From Mnemiopsis leidyi (Eukaryota; Ctenophora; Tentaculata; Lobata; Bolinopsidae), in NCBI GenBank assembly GCA_000226015.1, contig JH152908.1:119370-144956 (forward strand): 25,587 bases of DNA, given 5' to 3'. A program made the translations under genes and the position numbers. Positions 10,371 to 21,007 of the stretch are shown here, in pieces. The notes below the pieces were generated by a model. The model saw nothing but the letters and a program-made list of their open reading frames with translations, was not told the DNA's origin and ran no database searches. Position 1 is the first letter of the stretch, and each line of letters opens with the position of its first letter.

Positions 10371-10880
10371 CCATGTACATACAATATACAGACCATGTAC
10401 AGAACATGTACAGAACATGTACAGAACATGTACAGAACATGTACAGAACATGTACAGAACATGTACAGAACATGTACAGAACATGTACAGAACATGTACA
10501 GAACATGTACAGAACATGTACAGAACATGTANNNNNNNNNNNGTACAGAACATGTACAGAACATGTACAGAACATGTACAGAACATGTACAGAACATGTA
10601 CAGAACATGTACAGAACATGTACAGAACATGTACAGAACATGTACAGAACATGTACAGAACATGTACAGGACGTGTACAGAACATGTACAGAACACATAC
10701 AGAACATGTACAGAACATTTAAAGAACGTGTACAGAACATTTAAAGAACGTGTACAGAACGTGTACAGAACATTTAAAGAACGTGTACAGAACATTTAAA
10801 GAACATGTACAGAACATTTAAAGAACATGTACAGAACATTTAAAGAACATGTACAGAACATTTAAAGAACGTGTACAGAC
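10371..10880. repeat. 11-bp minisatellite grading into 22-bp dimeric array
   Basis: About 46 units of ACATGTACAGA run from near 10371. The first part (to about 10700) is almost homogeneous. From about 10707 a variant unit, ACATTTAAAGA, alternates with the original, making a 22-bp higher-order repeat with an A/G variant (ACGTGT for ACATGT). An 11-N gap lies at 10532-10542. Because 11 is not a multiple of three, every frame cycles through the same 11-residue peptide and stays open on both strands, producing long but meaningless open frames. Confidence 0.97.
10532..10542. other. Assembly gap inside the minisatellite
   Basis: Eleven N characters break the array. The flanks (ends in CATGTA, resumes with GTACAG) are out of register for an 11-base insertion: the repeat phase would need a gap of 8 bases modulo 11. 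The N count is therefore not the true length, and the array is probably collapsed. Confidence 0.9.
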
Positions 10881-12211
10881 CGTATAGAGCATTTACTGTA
10901 CAGACCACACGCAGGACTCTACAAACTGACAATGAACAATGTGTGAAGTGTGTGGCAGTGAAGAGGCTCCCCCACCTCTCTTCACTGCACTGGGAGTATG
11001 GGAAACCTCCTAATCGTTGCCTTGGAAACCCCACAGTACCATTCTCATCCCCTCACTGGCTTCTCTATCTCTCTCTCTCGGGCCTTCTTTTTTTCTTTGT
11101 CTCTCCCAGTCTTACGTGACGCCAACTCTAATGTAAACTACAAACTGAAGTGTCCCTGCCACTGTTCCTGTGAGATGTCGATAACAGATTACAGGTGGAA
11201 TATCTGGAGCGACTGATTTTGTACGTGGTTTTGTGTGATGTAAGTTGAATGCCAAATGTACTTCGTATCAGTTGCAGGTGCACCACGTTAGACTGTTAAA
11301 GCTAAATGTTGTTGTAGAAAAGAAAACATGGCTAATTTCCGCTTCACCCACATTTCACACGTCCTGTAAACTTTTTATGGCTTGGTGTAACCGAAGGTAA
11401 TTATGCACATAATATAATGATAATATGTTGAATATAACAGCTACACGTGCCCACTTTCTCTCCGAGTTGGTGGTGTTCAATTCCAAGAGTTTTTTATCTC
11501 AAGACGTTCAATTTACATTATGTTTGTAATTTATATAACATGTAGTCAGTCATGTTTATTGTAGTATGCATCTCAATTCTCAAACCGCTTTATCAAAACC
11601 GCTGTATATATTTTACTAAAGGAGGGCGGGAGCTAGAGCCGAGTAGGAACTTGTAAAGAAACTAGTAACTCTTCAATTCTAGAAATATCCATCTACCTTT
11701 TATCGTAAATTTAAAACTAGACTTCTAACAGAGTTGTTGATATGTTTTGGTTCATAAAACGAGCTGCAATACAAACAACATTGTTTAAAAGCCTCTCTTA
11801 CATCACGTGATCCTGTTGAAGGCGTAATAAACAAGTTGTTACACATGATGTAATGTCAAGATTTCAGCGCTTGACCGTGCGTACTCGTCAGGAAATTTCT
11901 ATTTTTATAATCTCTGAAATTCGAACAGCTGTGGCTCTCACACACACAGAGCAATATGTTAAATCAGTGGCAGAAATTGACAGTAACAATAATATTAACT
12001 TACTCGGTTACTCTATCCATATCAGCACTTACAGTCGTGGAATGTGTTACGTTAATAAAATTAACGTCACATCTTCGTACTTCAGTCAGTCTTTAATCCG
12101 GTAGACTTAGTTTCTTTAAGATAGAAAATTTGGAAACTCCCTCCAATTTCAACTAGTTTAATAAATTTTACGCGTAGGCAGTTTCTTGCCGTACAAGGCT
12201 CTGAGTTGAAA

Positions 12212-12326
12212 TAGTGCACTGCTCTAAGGGGTGCTCAGCAAAAGAGCCATGTTACACTATCATGTACCAAAATTGGTAGTTTGGCATTGACTATTTTTTG
12301 TCTTTTTGGAGGAGCACCCCTGCACT
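12212..12326. mobile_element. MITE-like inverted-repeat element (about 115 bp)
   Basis: AGGGGTGCTC at 12227-12236 is the perfect reverse complement of GAGCACCCCT at 12312-12321. The outer bases AGTGCA (12212) and TGCACT (12321-12326) pair too, with an 8-base bulge on the left arm. The roughly 75-base loop is AT-rich. Size and shape fit a small non-autonomous DNA element or a stable hairpin. I cannot see an unambiguous target-site duplication. Confidence 0.5.
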
Positions 12327-13066
12327 ACTCCATACCATATGATTTAAACAGTCAGTTCACTCAACTTCACGTCAAGTCGAGTCAATTGACACAATTCCTG
12401 TTATAATGTGCTCCCACCGAAGCCTGACATTAATTTCGATATGTTCGCTTTGTAAACGTGACAACAGCAGTTTTGAGACAGGGCGTTAGAATAATCACAC
12501 GATAAACTGCCTCTTGCGATGTTACTTGAGAACTTTCAGCGCATTTCAAATTTAAATCATTGCTGTAACGGAGAATTTTGAATGGCCTTTTCAAGACCTT
12601 ATGTCTAATTTTTTATTATTCACTCTGTTGCAGTTAAAAACGATGAATAGAATTGAATAAAACACGTAATTTGTGGCAAACATTAGTACCCCTAGTGAAT
12701 CGTACTGTAATATGATACTGTGAATCAAAACGAATGTCATAATTTCATGAGACTGTGCTCGCGCACGAACAGTGCCAGTTTTGCTCTTTATACCGTAAGG
12801 CCGTTAGATTTATCTGGCCAGACAAAGAATGCTAATTCTAGCGAACATATAACATTATCGATTTTACATATTGTTCATTATTAAGCAATCTGAATGGCAG
12901 ATTTGCATTGGTTACTGATTAATCGGGACATCAGTCAATACAAAATAGAGACGTTGAAGATAGGCAATTTGACGAAAATAATGATAAAATTACGTAGTAC
13001 AGATTCGAGTGGTCTCAAAACTTAACATAAATTTAATCGTCGTGTTTAAAATGTGATCTGTTACAG

Positions 13067-13168
13067 ATAACAACGCACAGCAACAGCAACAACAACAGCA
13101 TCTCAGTGCTACTGAACTAGAGATGAAACTTAATGCCGCAAAGTATGATCCCCGATATCTTCTTCCCA
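13067..13168 (+). CDS. AUTS2-like: AUTS2-like exon with poly-Gln and conserved helix
   Basis: The exon follows CTGTTACAG and ends CCCA|GTAAGT; 102 bases, phase 1 in and out. After an Asp formed across the junction it reads NNAQQQQQQQHL (seven glutamines from mixed CAG/CAA codons), then SATELEMKLNAAKYDPRYLLP. The second half looks like a short amphipathic, conserved segment followed by a turn, unlike the low-complexity exons around it. The mixed codons make repeat expansion less likely than in a pure CAG tract. Confidence 0.88.
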
Positions 13169-14042
13169 GTAAGTACCTGTTAATCTCATTACAATAATAA
13201 TTGCTGAAAATTGCTTTACTATTTCTGGGCCATATTTCATTACTAATCTCAGTGATTTCTACGTTTTTGAGATTATTTTCATCCTTGTCATTTAATAAAA
13301 TGGGTTCACATGGGTTAACATAGTTCAAATTGATATTTAAGTGTTCAAGTATTACCCTGCTTAGTGCTTACACTTAGCATTGCAACATACTGACAAGATT
13401 TTTGGTGTTGCATGAAAAACTGTTGTTATCAAAGTTGGTTAGCACCAATATAGCCACAATTGTTGTTGAGTCATCAGTTTGTCCCAAAACACCTAAATAT
13501 GTAACTTTTACACGTCCTTGTTGATTAGAGGTTTTTATCAATCTACACAGGATTTAGTAACAAGGCATTCCATAGGTTTTAATTCTTTAGAACTGTTTAT
13601 GTACATTATTATTGTCATAAATCTACTGTATGATGTTTGTACAGTAAACATTGACCGAGGGTTACTCGGTCGCCAATGAGACTAGTGTGTTCTAGCCGTG
13701 CTTTATGGTAGAGCACAACCGCTAACACACTAACTCACGTCTCCCTCCTATAAAAAGTCCTCAAAAAGGCAGTGCCTCTGTAAATTGTCTCAACAGCTTA
13801 TTATATTTCCTCTCATAATCTAACCATCTCATCAAAGTTGTATCAGTTCTTATTGACACCACACATCACGATCAGCTCACACACGCATAGCTAATTAGTG
13901 TTTATCTGTTACTCACACCACACAAAGCCAACAATATGTGCCGTATCATATATTGTGAAGCCAACATGTGACGTCAGTGGAGGGTACACGTTAAAACTCC
14001 GTCTATACGACAATCACTACAAGTTCAACCTTTCTGTTACAG
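13169..14042. other. Intron with tandem stem-loops
   Basis: This 874-base intron has no coding content. Its notable part is a pair of adjacent inverted repeats at 13649-13732, described separately. The rest is AT-rich, with a pyrimidine tract (TTTCTGTTACAG) at the 3' end. Confidence 0.7.
13649..13732. repeat. Two adjacent stem-loops in intron
   Basis: The first is GACCGAG (13653-13659) / CTCGGTC (13665-13671), a perfect 7-bp stem with a 5-base loop, extended by CATTG/CAATG outside it. The second has outer arms TAGTGTGTT (13683-13691) / AACACACTA (13724-13732) and inner arms GTGCT (13698-13702) / AGCAC (13712-13716). TGGTAGAGCA inside the second resembles a tRNA A box, but no B box or cloverleaf follows. 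Confidence 0.65.
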
Positions 14043-14224
14043 TCCCTCCTTCAGATGGCAGGTTTCCGCACGAGTTGTCGCGGTACCGCTCTGCTGAGTA
14101 CGAGAAGTATTTGGCAGCAGCGCGGCTCCACCAGGCGGGCTCGCGTCCCCTCTTCCCGCCCTCTGCTACACCCCGACCTCCCATACCCTCCACCCCTGCT
14201 CCTGTTAGCCACTCCATCATAGCG
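14043..14224 (+). CDS. AUTS2-like: AUTS2-like exon, charged helix then proline-rich
   Basis: The exon starts after TTTCTGTTACAG and ends ATAGCG|GTAGGT. It has 182 bases, phase 1 in and phase 0 out. After a junction Ile it encodes PPSDGRFPHELSRYRSAEYE, KYLAAARLHQAGSRPLFPPS, then a Pro-rich ATPRPPIPSTPAPVSHSIIA. The first half has a likely helical charged segment; the second resembles the proline-rich part before the AUTS2 domain. GC content is clearly above the flanking introns. A second GT four bases downstream (GTAG|GTCTCT) is a weaker alternative donor that would shift the frame. Confidence 0.88.
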
Positions 14225-14347
14225 GTAGGTCTCTAGTGCAGTTTAATAATAAACTGGCGTCATGTCTTTTTAAATATGTTACACTTTTTTCCCTTATTTT
14301 TCGGAACTCACGCCACTAATATTATCTGAAATTTGATTATCTTTCAG

Positions 14348-14413
14348 TCGCGGAATGATCACCCAGGAGCTGCAAGCTCGATGGGCAGCAGCGGGGGAAC
14401 GGCAATACATAGG
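14348..14413 (+). CDS. AUTS2-like: AUTS2-like small exon, Ser/Gly-rich
   Basis: This 66-base exon lies between GATTATCTTTCAG and AGG|GTGAGT. It is phase 0 on both sides and encodes SRNDHPGAASSMGSSGGTAI plus HR. It is separated from the previous exon by only 123 bases. Being symmetrical (0,0), it could be skipped without changing frame, so it is a candidate cassette exon. Splice sites are strong at both ends. Confidence 0.83.
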
Positions 14414-16718
14414 GTGAGTATACACCGCTGTGTAATTGTCCGCCTTCTTTATCTTATTAGCCCAGTTTTAACTTTTAAACACCCCAATCTAGTGATCAAC
14501 TATACCATCTTCAACAGTACAGTGTATCGGGCAGTACTCAGCGGTTGGCTGAAGGCCAACTCATTTACTCGAGCGTGAAAGAATTGTTCAGATTTCAGTA
14601 ACATATCTCTAGACAGTCCACATCGGTATTATCCAATATGTAATATGCAAGCATTATGAAGTTCAACCACATGTAATTTATCATATAGTTGGAGAAAGAG
14701 ACTCGAGTTTGCAGTAAATAGTAATAAGCTAAATACATTCTTGGGACTACCAGGCGCGAACATCTATTTACCGCAGTTATAAGTAATATGTGAGTTATGT
14801 AACTTACTGGTTTATTGGCTCTTTGTAGCGAGCTCATTGTTTAGCATTTACTTACAATTCTCTATCTAGCTACTTAAATATTATTGAGCAAAATTAGATA
14901 ATTAAATTTCAAGTTAGTGAAGAAATTACATAAAGAAATTCTGAGATCTCCAAATTGTTTTACATTAACCTTACCTGCATTATAGCGGCCAACGATCGTC
15001 AACATAATAACCGCATCTAATTTGTCAGGAATGCAATGAATTATTGTATAAATGACGTGACTGTACATCCGGGCTGGTATTTAACCGTAATGACAACAGT
15101 ACAGGCTGTAACTGCTAGCATGCATGCAGCATCCTGCACGTTCCCGACCTCAATACGGCCAGCAATAATTCCTATAACTTTCTGGTAATGTAGAAAAAAC
15201 CGGTTTGACATTGATAAAGATTGTGAAGATGCTTCAAAGCAAGCAAGAAATTTCACATTTGTGATGTACTATTAAGAGAGGTGAACTGTGACCTGTCCTC
15301 TATGTTGCAGGACTGGTCAGTGCACATGTTTCATGTACCTGTTATCAGTATACTCCCCTATTACTGAGGGTACCACATTACTAGGATCACATCTTCAGGG
15401 CCCGGCTCTGAGGGAGCTACCAATACCCTGAGGGTTGTATCCTCCGGCCAGCGTGTGTCACAATACCCCGCACACCTTACTTCGCTTCCCGCTCAAATTC
15501 GAACTGTGAAATTAGTCACCCACGATTTAACTGTCACTCAGCCTGCCTTGTGCGGGAAACGATAGCCGTTAACATTAACTGTTTTTTTTGTTTAGTTGGG
15601 AAGGGAAGCTACAAATGAGTATCGAATTCTTGGTCTTAGTAGAACGGAACCAACCTCAGTATTGAGTCTTCTTTTGGGAATCTAAGTTCAAAGACTTAAG
15701 TACGCGTCCAAATAAAGCTCTATTAATTTTATTGGAGAGCAGTGAAGTTAAAAACTGTCCTCAGATTGAAACATCAACTCAAGTAGCAATGGTAGTAATT
15801 AATGTTTGCTAGATGTAGATATAATTATGGTTATGTCAAATATCTCTCAAATCTATAAACATTTTGGGCGTCGGCTCACCAAAGCTGTCTGGCGTTAAAT
15901 CATACCGTGGAAAAATATAAAGGTCGATTTGGAGACAGGAAGAGAGCCAAAGACAATTTCATAAGTGCCCACTTCTTTATAAATCGATCTTGCTTGCTTA
16001 CAGTACACCTTGGTGAGCTGCTGTCATGCGTAACTACACACTTATGGTTCTAATTCTTAACTTTGCCGATGTTATGCTTACACCTTGCCGTTACGTATAA
16101 ACGTAGCACTGTAATTCCAGCTTCAAGTGTCGGGGTGAGCTCTACCAATGTTGCAGACTGTATCTTTATGTCCCTTCTAATTGAAACTGTCAACCTCCCC
16201 CTGGCGGTACTCTGCAACTTGAAATGTGACGCGTGAGCCGTCATCTACTTCATTATTGTCGATACCATATTTGGTATTGTAAGCCGTAAGGTGCTGTCAT
16301 TACCGTAACTATTCAAAGAAATTGAGATCCCAAACGGGGCGATAACAACGTTGTCATATTTATGCCTACTTCTGTGGGAATTTTAATTTCTTAGACTGAA
16401 AGAGAAGGTAATTCACGTACATACTGCCAATTGCAATATAGCATTGTCACAATTCTTCACGTTAACATTCTTCATGAGAAACCCTATAATTTGTCGATAT
16501 CTAGTTCTCTCAAATGCTACAAACATTGCAACATATTGTTTATGAAGGAGTAACCATGTAACCCTCTCAACTCTGCATGTATTTCAATCTTCACAATGAA
16601 GCGGGTACACCAACCCTGCGCTGTGGATCCGTGCAGCATGGCGGATAATATCTTGTGATAATTATAACACGTGCTAATCTCTTTCTCCTTGTCTCTAAAG
16701 TTGTACCCCTCCCTACAG
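14414..16718. other. Intron with SINE-like segment
   Basis: This is a 2.3-kb intron with no supported exon. The segment 15320-15570 is more GC-rich and has tRNA-promoter-like boxes on the minus strand; see the separate entry. A GTTGCAG at 15304-15310 followed by 18 open codons ends in a stop without a donor, so it was not called an exon. Confidence 0.6.
15320..15570 (-). mobile_element. Possible tRNA-derived SINE remnant
   Basis: Read on the minus strand, AGGCTGAGTGAC (plus 15533-15544) resembles an RNA polymerase III A box. AGTTCGAATTT (plus 15495-15505) resembles a B box, and the spacing of about 40 bases fits a tRNA. The region downstream on the minus strand is an unusually GC-rich body containing near-repeated CCCTGAGGGT-type words. 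The ends and a target-site duplication are not evident. This could also be chance boxes in a GC-rich patch. Confidence 0.35.
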
Positions 16719-16802
16719 CAACTGAACACAATGTACAAACCCTCGGTGAGGGTTCCCGCCCCCAAGATAGGAGGCGGCCCCGCCTCGTCGTCCGCATTTA
16801 AA
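16719..16802 (+). CDS. AUTS2-like: AUTS2-like exon preceding the conserved block
   Basis: The exon lies after CCCCTCCCTACAG and before AAA|GTGAGT; 84 bases, phase 0 in and out. It encodes QLNTMYKPSVRVPAPKIGGG followed by PASSSAFK. The QLNT start is reminiscent of the QELNTRF segment of vertebrate AUTS2, though in that protein it lies further upstream. The basic/proline-rich tail leads straight into the conserved AUTS2 signature in the next exon. Splice signals are among the best in the window. Confidence 0.87.
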
Positions 16803-19213
16803 GTGAGTAGTTCACCGCCCCTTATCTGTCTTCTTTAATTGCTCTTGTACCCCTTCTTGCTCTCTCTTTCTTGTTCCAGATCTAGATAATATCTTTGTAT
16901 TATTATAACTTCTCTCTACTGTCTTACTGTTGCTTTACGCCTGTTTCAATGATTGCATTTCTCTTGCTGAACTATTGTTACTGCTGCGATCTGTTACTTG
17001 TTGCAAGTGTCTGCTTTACTTTCTTGTAAAATTCACGCACCACACTTTAAAATATTCCTTTCCCCACTCACGTCCTACATTCTTGGAATTCTTGTCATAT
17101 ATATATTAAGTCACAGTACCCATACTTTTGAATATTTATATCCTTAAGCTCTTGTTAAGGCTCCTCCATGAACATTTCACTGTCAGCTTAGTTTTAAGAT
17201 TTCAAATCAGTGTTTTGGAAGAGCTGCAACACGAACAGTCTCAGTTACAATGAATTGAAAACACAAACACGTACAATAGATTATCGTTCGATTAAGCGTT
17301 CCATCCAAATGAACTTAGGTTAAATATCACAAAGCACAGTTAGAAATATAAATTTGTTTTGGGAGATAATGTGATATTTTATGTTTCGTAAAACACAAAT
17401 GGCTTTTAAAACTTACGCTCAAGTTTTTTCTTACAAAATATGTGGTTTAAATAAAACTGCAATGTCAATGGTTTAAAACTTACAAAAAATGTAAGTGAAT
17501 TAAAACCCGAAAATATGATAAACTTAGCTTCACGTCCGACTTAAGGCCTCTAATTTATTCATTTGCAGTTTGCAACTGATCGTTCCCTGTAACATTTCTA
17601 CGTCTATATATGGGTGTATATGCTTCATCTCGTCTTCACCTCGGTAACCAAAACATTTAATCAAGGATACCGTTCTGTGAGAACGAAAATTAGATAACTA
17701 CGTTCCATTCCAAGTACTCTTATCTGTATCTTTATTACAGAAATTTAAACATTACAAAACCACCTATCATGTTTGTCATCACTAAACTGTTAAAACTGTC
17801 GCTTGTGCGTGTGATGTGATACATCATGTATTTGTGAGGACCATCTGTAAATACTGCATGTCAATTTCTGCACATCAATGATAACAGCACATCACCGTAT
17901 ACTATGTAAGTTAAGACGCGTGCCTTGCTGATGTGTCATGTATCGACACTTAACACATCAATACAGGCTGAGTAGTTCTAATCGTTGTGTCATCATGTAG
18001 CGAGTCTCCTTCATCATTGCATTATGTGATTGGTGTTGCTTTTTCATCAAGTGTGATTGGTTACCTGCAATATATATGTACACGTATTGATTGACATGCA
18101 CACTTCGTCATAAAAATTGAGACAAGAGGCAAAACTTTGCCGGTCATACAGTAGCCTTGCCGTCATTGCATTTGCTGCAACGTGTCTTGAAGACTGATGC
18201 GGTTGATGGTTCAATCACAGAACTAATCATCTTCGCAGTAACAATATAACGTGTCGCTATGTGTGCAATGAAATCATCCGCAACCTCAAACTTAATTACT
18301 TAGCGCACCTAAGTTATTCATGCTGCTAGGCGCCGGAGCATGGCGATTGTTTTTACCTGTCATTAAAAACACTGTAATACCATTGCCGCACGCACTGTGA
18401 AGGTTGTTTTAAATGCTGTGAAAAGTAAAACACAGAAAAGGGCGGGGCAGTCATCCGATACTCTACTCATATCTCTTGTTCACATATCACTTACCGAATA
18501 TATCAATTCAATAAACCGTATCTTCTGTAACCCTGCATGACGTATTTTATTAATTTTTGTGCCTCGTAAGTAGCATACATTACTTATTTGACATAAATCG
18601 TTACTGTTTGAACGGCTTGGTTAAAACATGTACATTTTGAAATTACAGCCCATTTAATTGTACAATATATACAATGTCTACTTAACATATGACTTATGTA
18701 CTTAGGACTCAAATTCACCCCTGTTACCATCCAAATATGCAATGATATTCACAACACTATGTAACTTTGTGCTCTGTTCTACACAATGCCTACATTGGAC
18801 AAGGTACAATAAAATTATCCTCTACTACACAACTCATAACGACAAAATTTCTGGCAATATGCCACGTGAGACTTAGTGTCAAGTTATCAGCTCAAATATT
18901 TACTGTCATGATATAATGTGTCGCGCTGCAGAATGTAGCTCATTCTGATGATTCGTCGTTACTTTTGTATGATCTCTATAACCCCATCCCAACAACCGAT
19001 GTGCACCCCCGGGTCACGTGATCCTAATCACCTTGTTATGTGTAGGAATTCCGTGTTGGCTAAAACCGGACTGTGAGTACTTGTATAGGACATGAAAGAA
19101 CTGACCTGCTAATTTTACTCATTTGTTGTTTACCCGTGAAAATTGATAAAGGTGGTGGTGGTGCCACAATGAATTGTACAATGCTCCTTTGTAATTATCT
19201 TTTCTCTTTTCAG
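16803..19213. other. Intron
   Basis: This 2.4-kb AT-rich intron has no supported exon. It opens with a pyrimidine-rich stretch (to about 17070). It contains a cluster of the heptamer TGATGTG/CACATCA at 17812-17960 and the word TCACGTGATCCT at 19014-19025. Confidence 0.65.
17812..17960. promoter_or_regulatory. Homotypic cluster of TGATGTG/CACATCA
   Basis: The heptamer occurs five times in 149 bases in both orientations: TGATGTG at 17812 and 17929; CACATCA at 17871, 17888 and 17954. A related ACATCAT lies at 17821. Such clustering of one short word suggests an intronic enhancer binding one factor repeatedly, or the remains of a fold-back repeat. I do not assign a factor. Confidence 0.3.
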
Positions 19214-19285
19214 CGATTGACAGAGAAGAAGTGGAACAGTATACATGTTTACATAGCACGACTTATCTACAAGAAACAACAAGAG
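19214..19285 (+). CDS. AUTS2-like: AUTS2-domain signature exon
   Basis: This 72-base exon follows CTTTTCTCTTTTCAG and ends GAG|GTAAAG, phase 0 in and out. It encodes RLTEKKWNSIHVYIARLIYK plus KQQE. The arrangement W, then H-V-x-I-A, then I-Y, then Q-Q corresponds to the best-conserved block of the vertebrate AUTS2 domain (KW-x2-MHVHIAW-x-IYHHQQ, from memory), and it carries the family identification of the whole gene. The segment looks like a compact amphipathic helix within an otherwise disordered protein. The exon is symmetrical, yet skipping it would delete the signature. Confidence 0.93.
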
Positions 19286-21007
19286 GTAAAGTGTCACGCT
19301 CTCGTTTACTTTCCTGATTTATAAAATTTATCTGTCACATTATCTCATGAGCGCATTGTTTAAGTGTGTGTGTGTGTGTTGTTGGCTGTGACAACCTATT
19401 TGTCAAAACTTGGCGGGTTTAAGGAAGTCAGTTAGATCCCAGTTTACAGTATCGGTGTAAGTATTCCTTGTCATGTTTGCACGTCCAATAATCCTCCCTC
19501 ATTATTCCCATTAGAATATCTGGTGTGAATCCAAATTTTTATACGTGAATCTGATTGTTATTCTGATCTTAAGCGATCGCTCGCATCGGAACAACTAAAG
19601 CAATCCTGTATCCAATCATTATATTCTAAAATGACCACATATTAGCTAGCATCATTCCTGAATGGGTGGTCTAGAAAAGCCTTAGCTTATAAATTCAACG
19701 TTCACCTGTCTGTCGAGATCTCAAAATTGTATTCTTAAAATATTTAGTAAGTTCGAAAATAGGCCAATTTCATACAACTGGTACGTGGATCTTTCTGTAT
19801 CTTAGATAGTATTGTAATGATAACGCGTGGTTCTCAAATTAATTTCATGACTAATAACGACCATCCCTTGAGTTGTGACATTGAGAAAAACATTCTGATT
19901 TTAGGCGATTGAGGAAACAAACACAAATCTAATTAAGAAGAATGAAGAATTTATTCAATGACGTACGTGTAGATATCTTTGAACGTTGAGGGTGTAATAT
20001 GAAGTTAACTGTCCATTTCAAGGTGGCAGATAATGAGATGCAATTTAAGAACTAAGGCTGAAAGTGTTCCTTTATGATTTACAGGCCGATAAAATAGTAA
20101 GATTGAAGTGAGGCATACGGCCACCAATGCGTGCGCCCAGGGCTCGTGCTTAACACTTTGGTGCTTGACAAAGCCTCTCAATATTTATAATGTCCTTGCA
20201 TACCTAGCGGGGTATAATAAGCAGGAGTCAGTTTGACTGATATGGTTATTCAATATTATTAGTCGATAGTTTTGAAGATTGCTCTAACTTGATGTCTGTT
20301 GAAGATACCTCAGTTTCGTTTTTAGTCTGAATTGAAGTATGACACATGTCCTAGCTTTAGATCCCAAATATTTGTTGCGCTGTAACATTTTGTATGTTTG
20401 GGTACTTTTAATGGTGCAATTGGCTCTGTTACAATTAACTCAGTATCAGCCAAGATAATGTGAATAAATCCAGTAAAACTAAGAAAATTCCATAGTGGTA
20501 CATGCTCTTTTTATATTTCTGTCCTCTAATGGAACAACAACATGGCTATTGATTAAAAAAGTTTGGGGACGTTGTCTGCTGTCTTAGTAAACAGAAGAAT
20601 ATAGGGAAAGGGGCGTGATTATGCGTTTTGATACTCTAAAACTCGGGGGCGTGTATTTGAAAATAACGAAAATGTGCCACTGTCTGAGCTATTGCTAGCA
20701 AGATTAGGCCGAATTCTTTGTATAAAGACTGTTGCGTTAAACATTTAGCGATCGCGCGCGTAACTTTTGGCGCGCATTTAATTAATTCTAGTTTATGATT
20801 CAATTCTTGATTTAATCTAGGACAGTTTAACAAGTTTTCATGTTCGAGTTTCGATCTCCTGTGCTAACTAACACATTAATGCTGTGTGATAGCTATATTC
20901 ATATCGTATTTACTCTGGTCAGCACCCCTCACTCTCAGATATGCCACGCACCACCGTCCCGATTTAGGTCATTTGTAATCAGGTATTCTTATTATGTCGA
21001 ATTTCAG
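19286..21007. other. Intron
   Basis: This 1.7-kb intron contains a short (TG)n run near 19365-19379 and otherwise AT-rich sequence. A local CpG-rich patch (GCGATCGCGCGCG and TTTTGGCGCGC, 20748-20775) stands just before an ATG at 20840 that is open in frame into the next exon, covered separately. Confidence 0.65.
20765..20775 (+). promoter_or_regulatory. E2F-like motif in CpG patch
   Basis: TTTTGGCGCGC matches the E2F consensus (TTTSGCGC) and follows GCGATCGCGCGCG in a sequence that is otherwise AT-rich. It lies 65 bases upstream of the ATG at 20840. This is motif evidence only. Confidence 0.3.

Larger units (their letters stand above)
9536..13066. other. Intron with 11-bp minisatellite and MITE-like hairpin
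   Basis: This is a 3.5-kb intron. It carries the 11-bp/22-bp satellite array at 10371-10880, and a pyrimidine-rich stretch with a strong acceptor-like site at 11107-11109 that may serve a cassette exon. A small inverted-repeat element lies at 12212-12326, and a TCACGTGATCCT word at 11803. The rest is AT-rich unique sequence. The open frame at 11853-12104 shows no family features. Confidence 0.65.

Noticed and set aside
10309-10799. Several 100-154 codon open frames on both strands
   Set aside because: They are by-products of an 11-bp tandem repeat that has no stop in any frame, and they run through an N gap.
13700-13733. tRNA gene suggested by TGGTAGAGCA
   Set aside because: No T-arm/B box (GGTTCGA) at the right distance and no cloverleaf.
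14017-14220. Minus-strand frame opposite the exon at 14043
   Set aside because: Shadow of a GC-rich coding exon on the plus strand; the plus-strand frame has matched splice sites and phase.
15311-15370. Exon-like segment after ATGTTGCAG (DWSVHMFHVPVIS)
   Set aside because: It ends in TGA with no donor before it and no homology.
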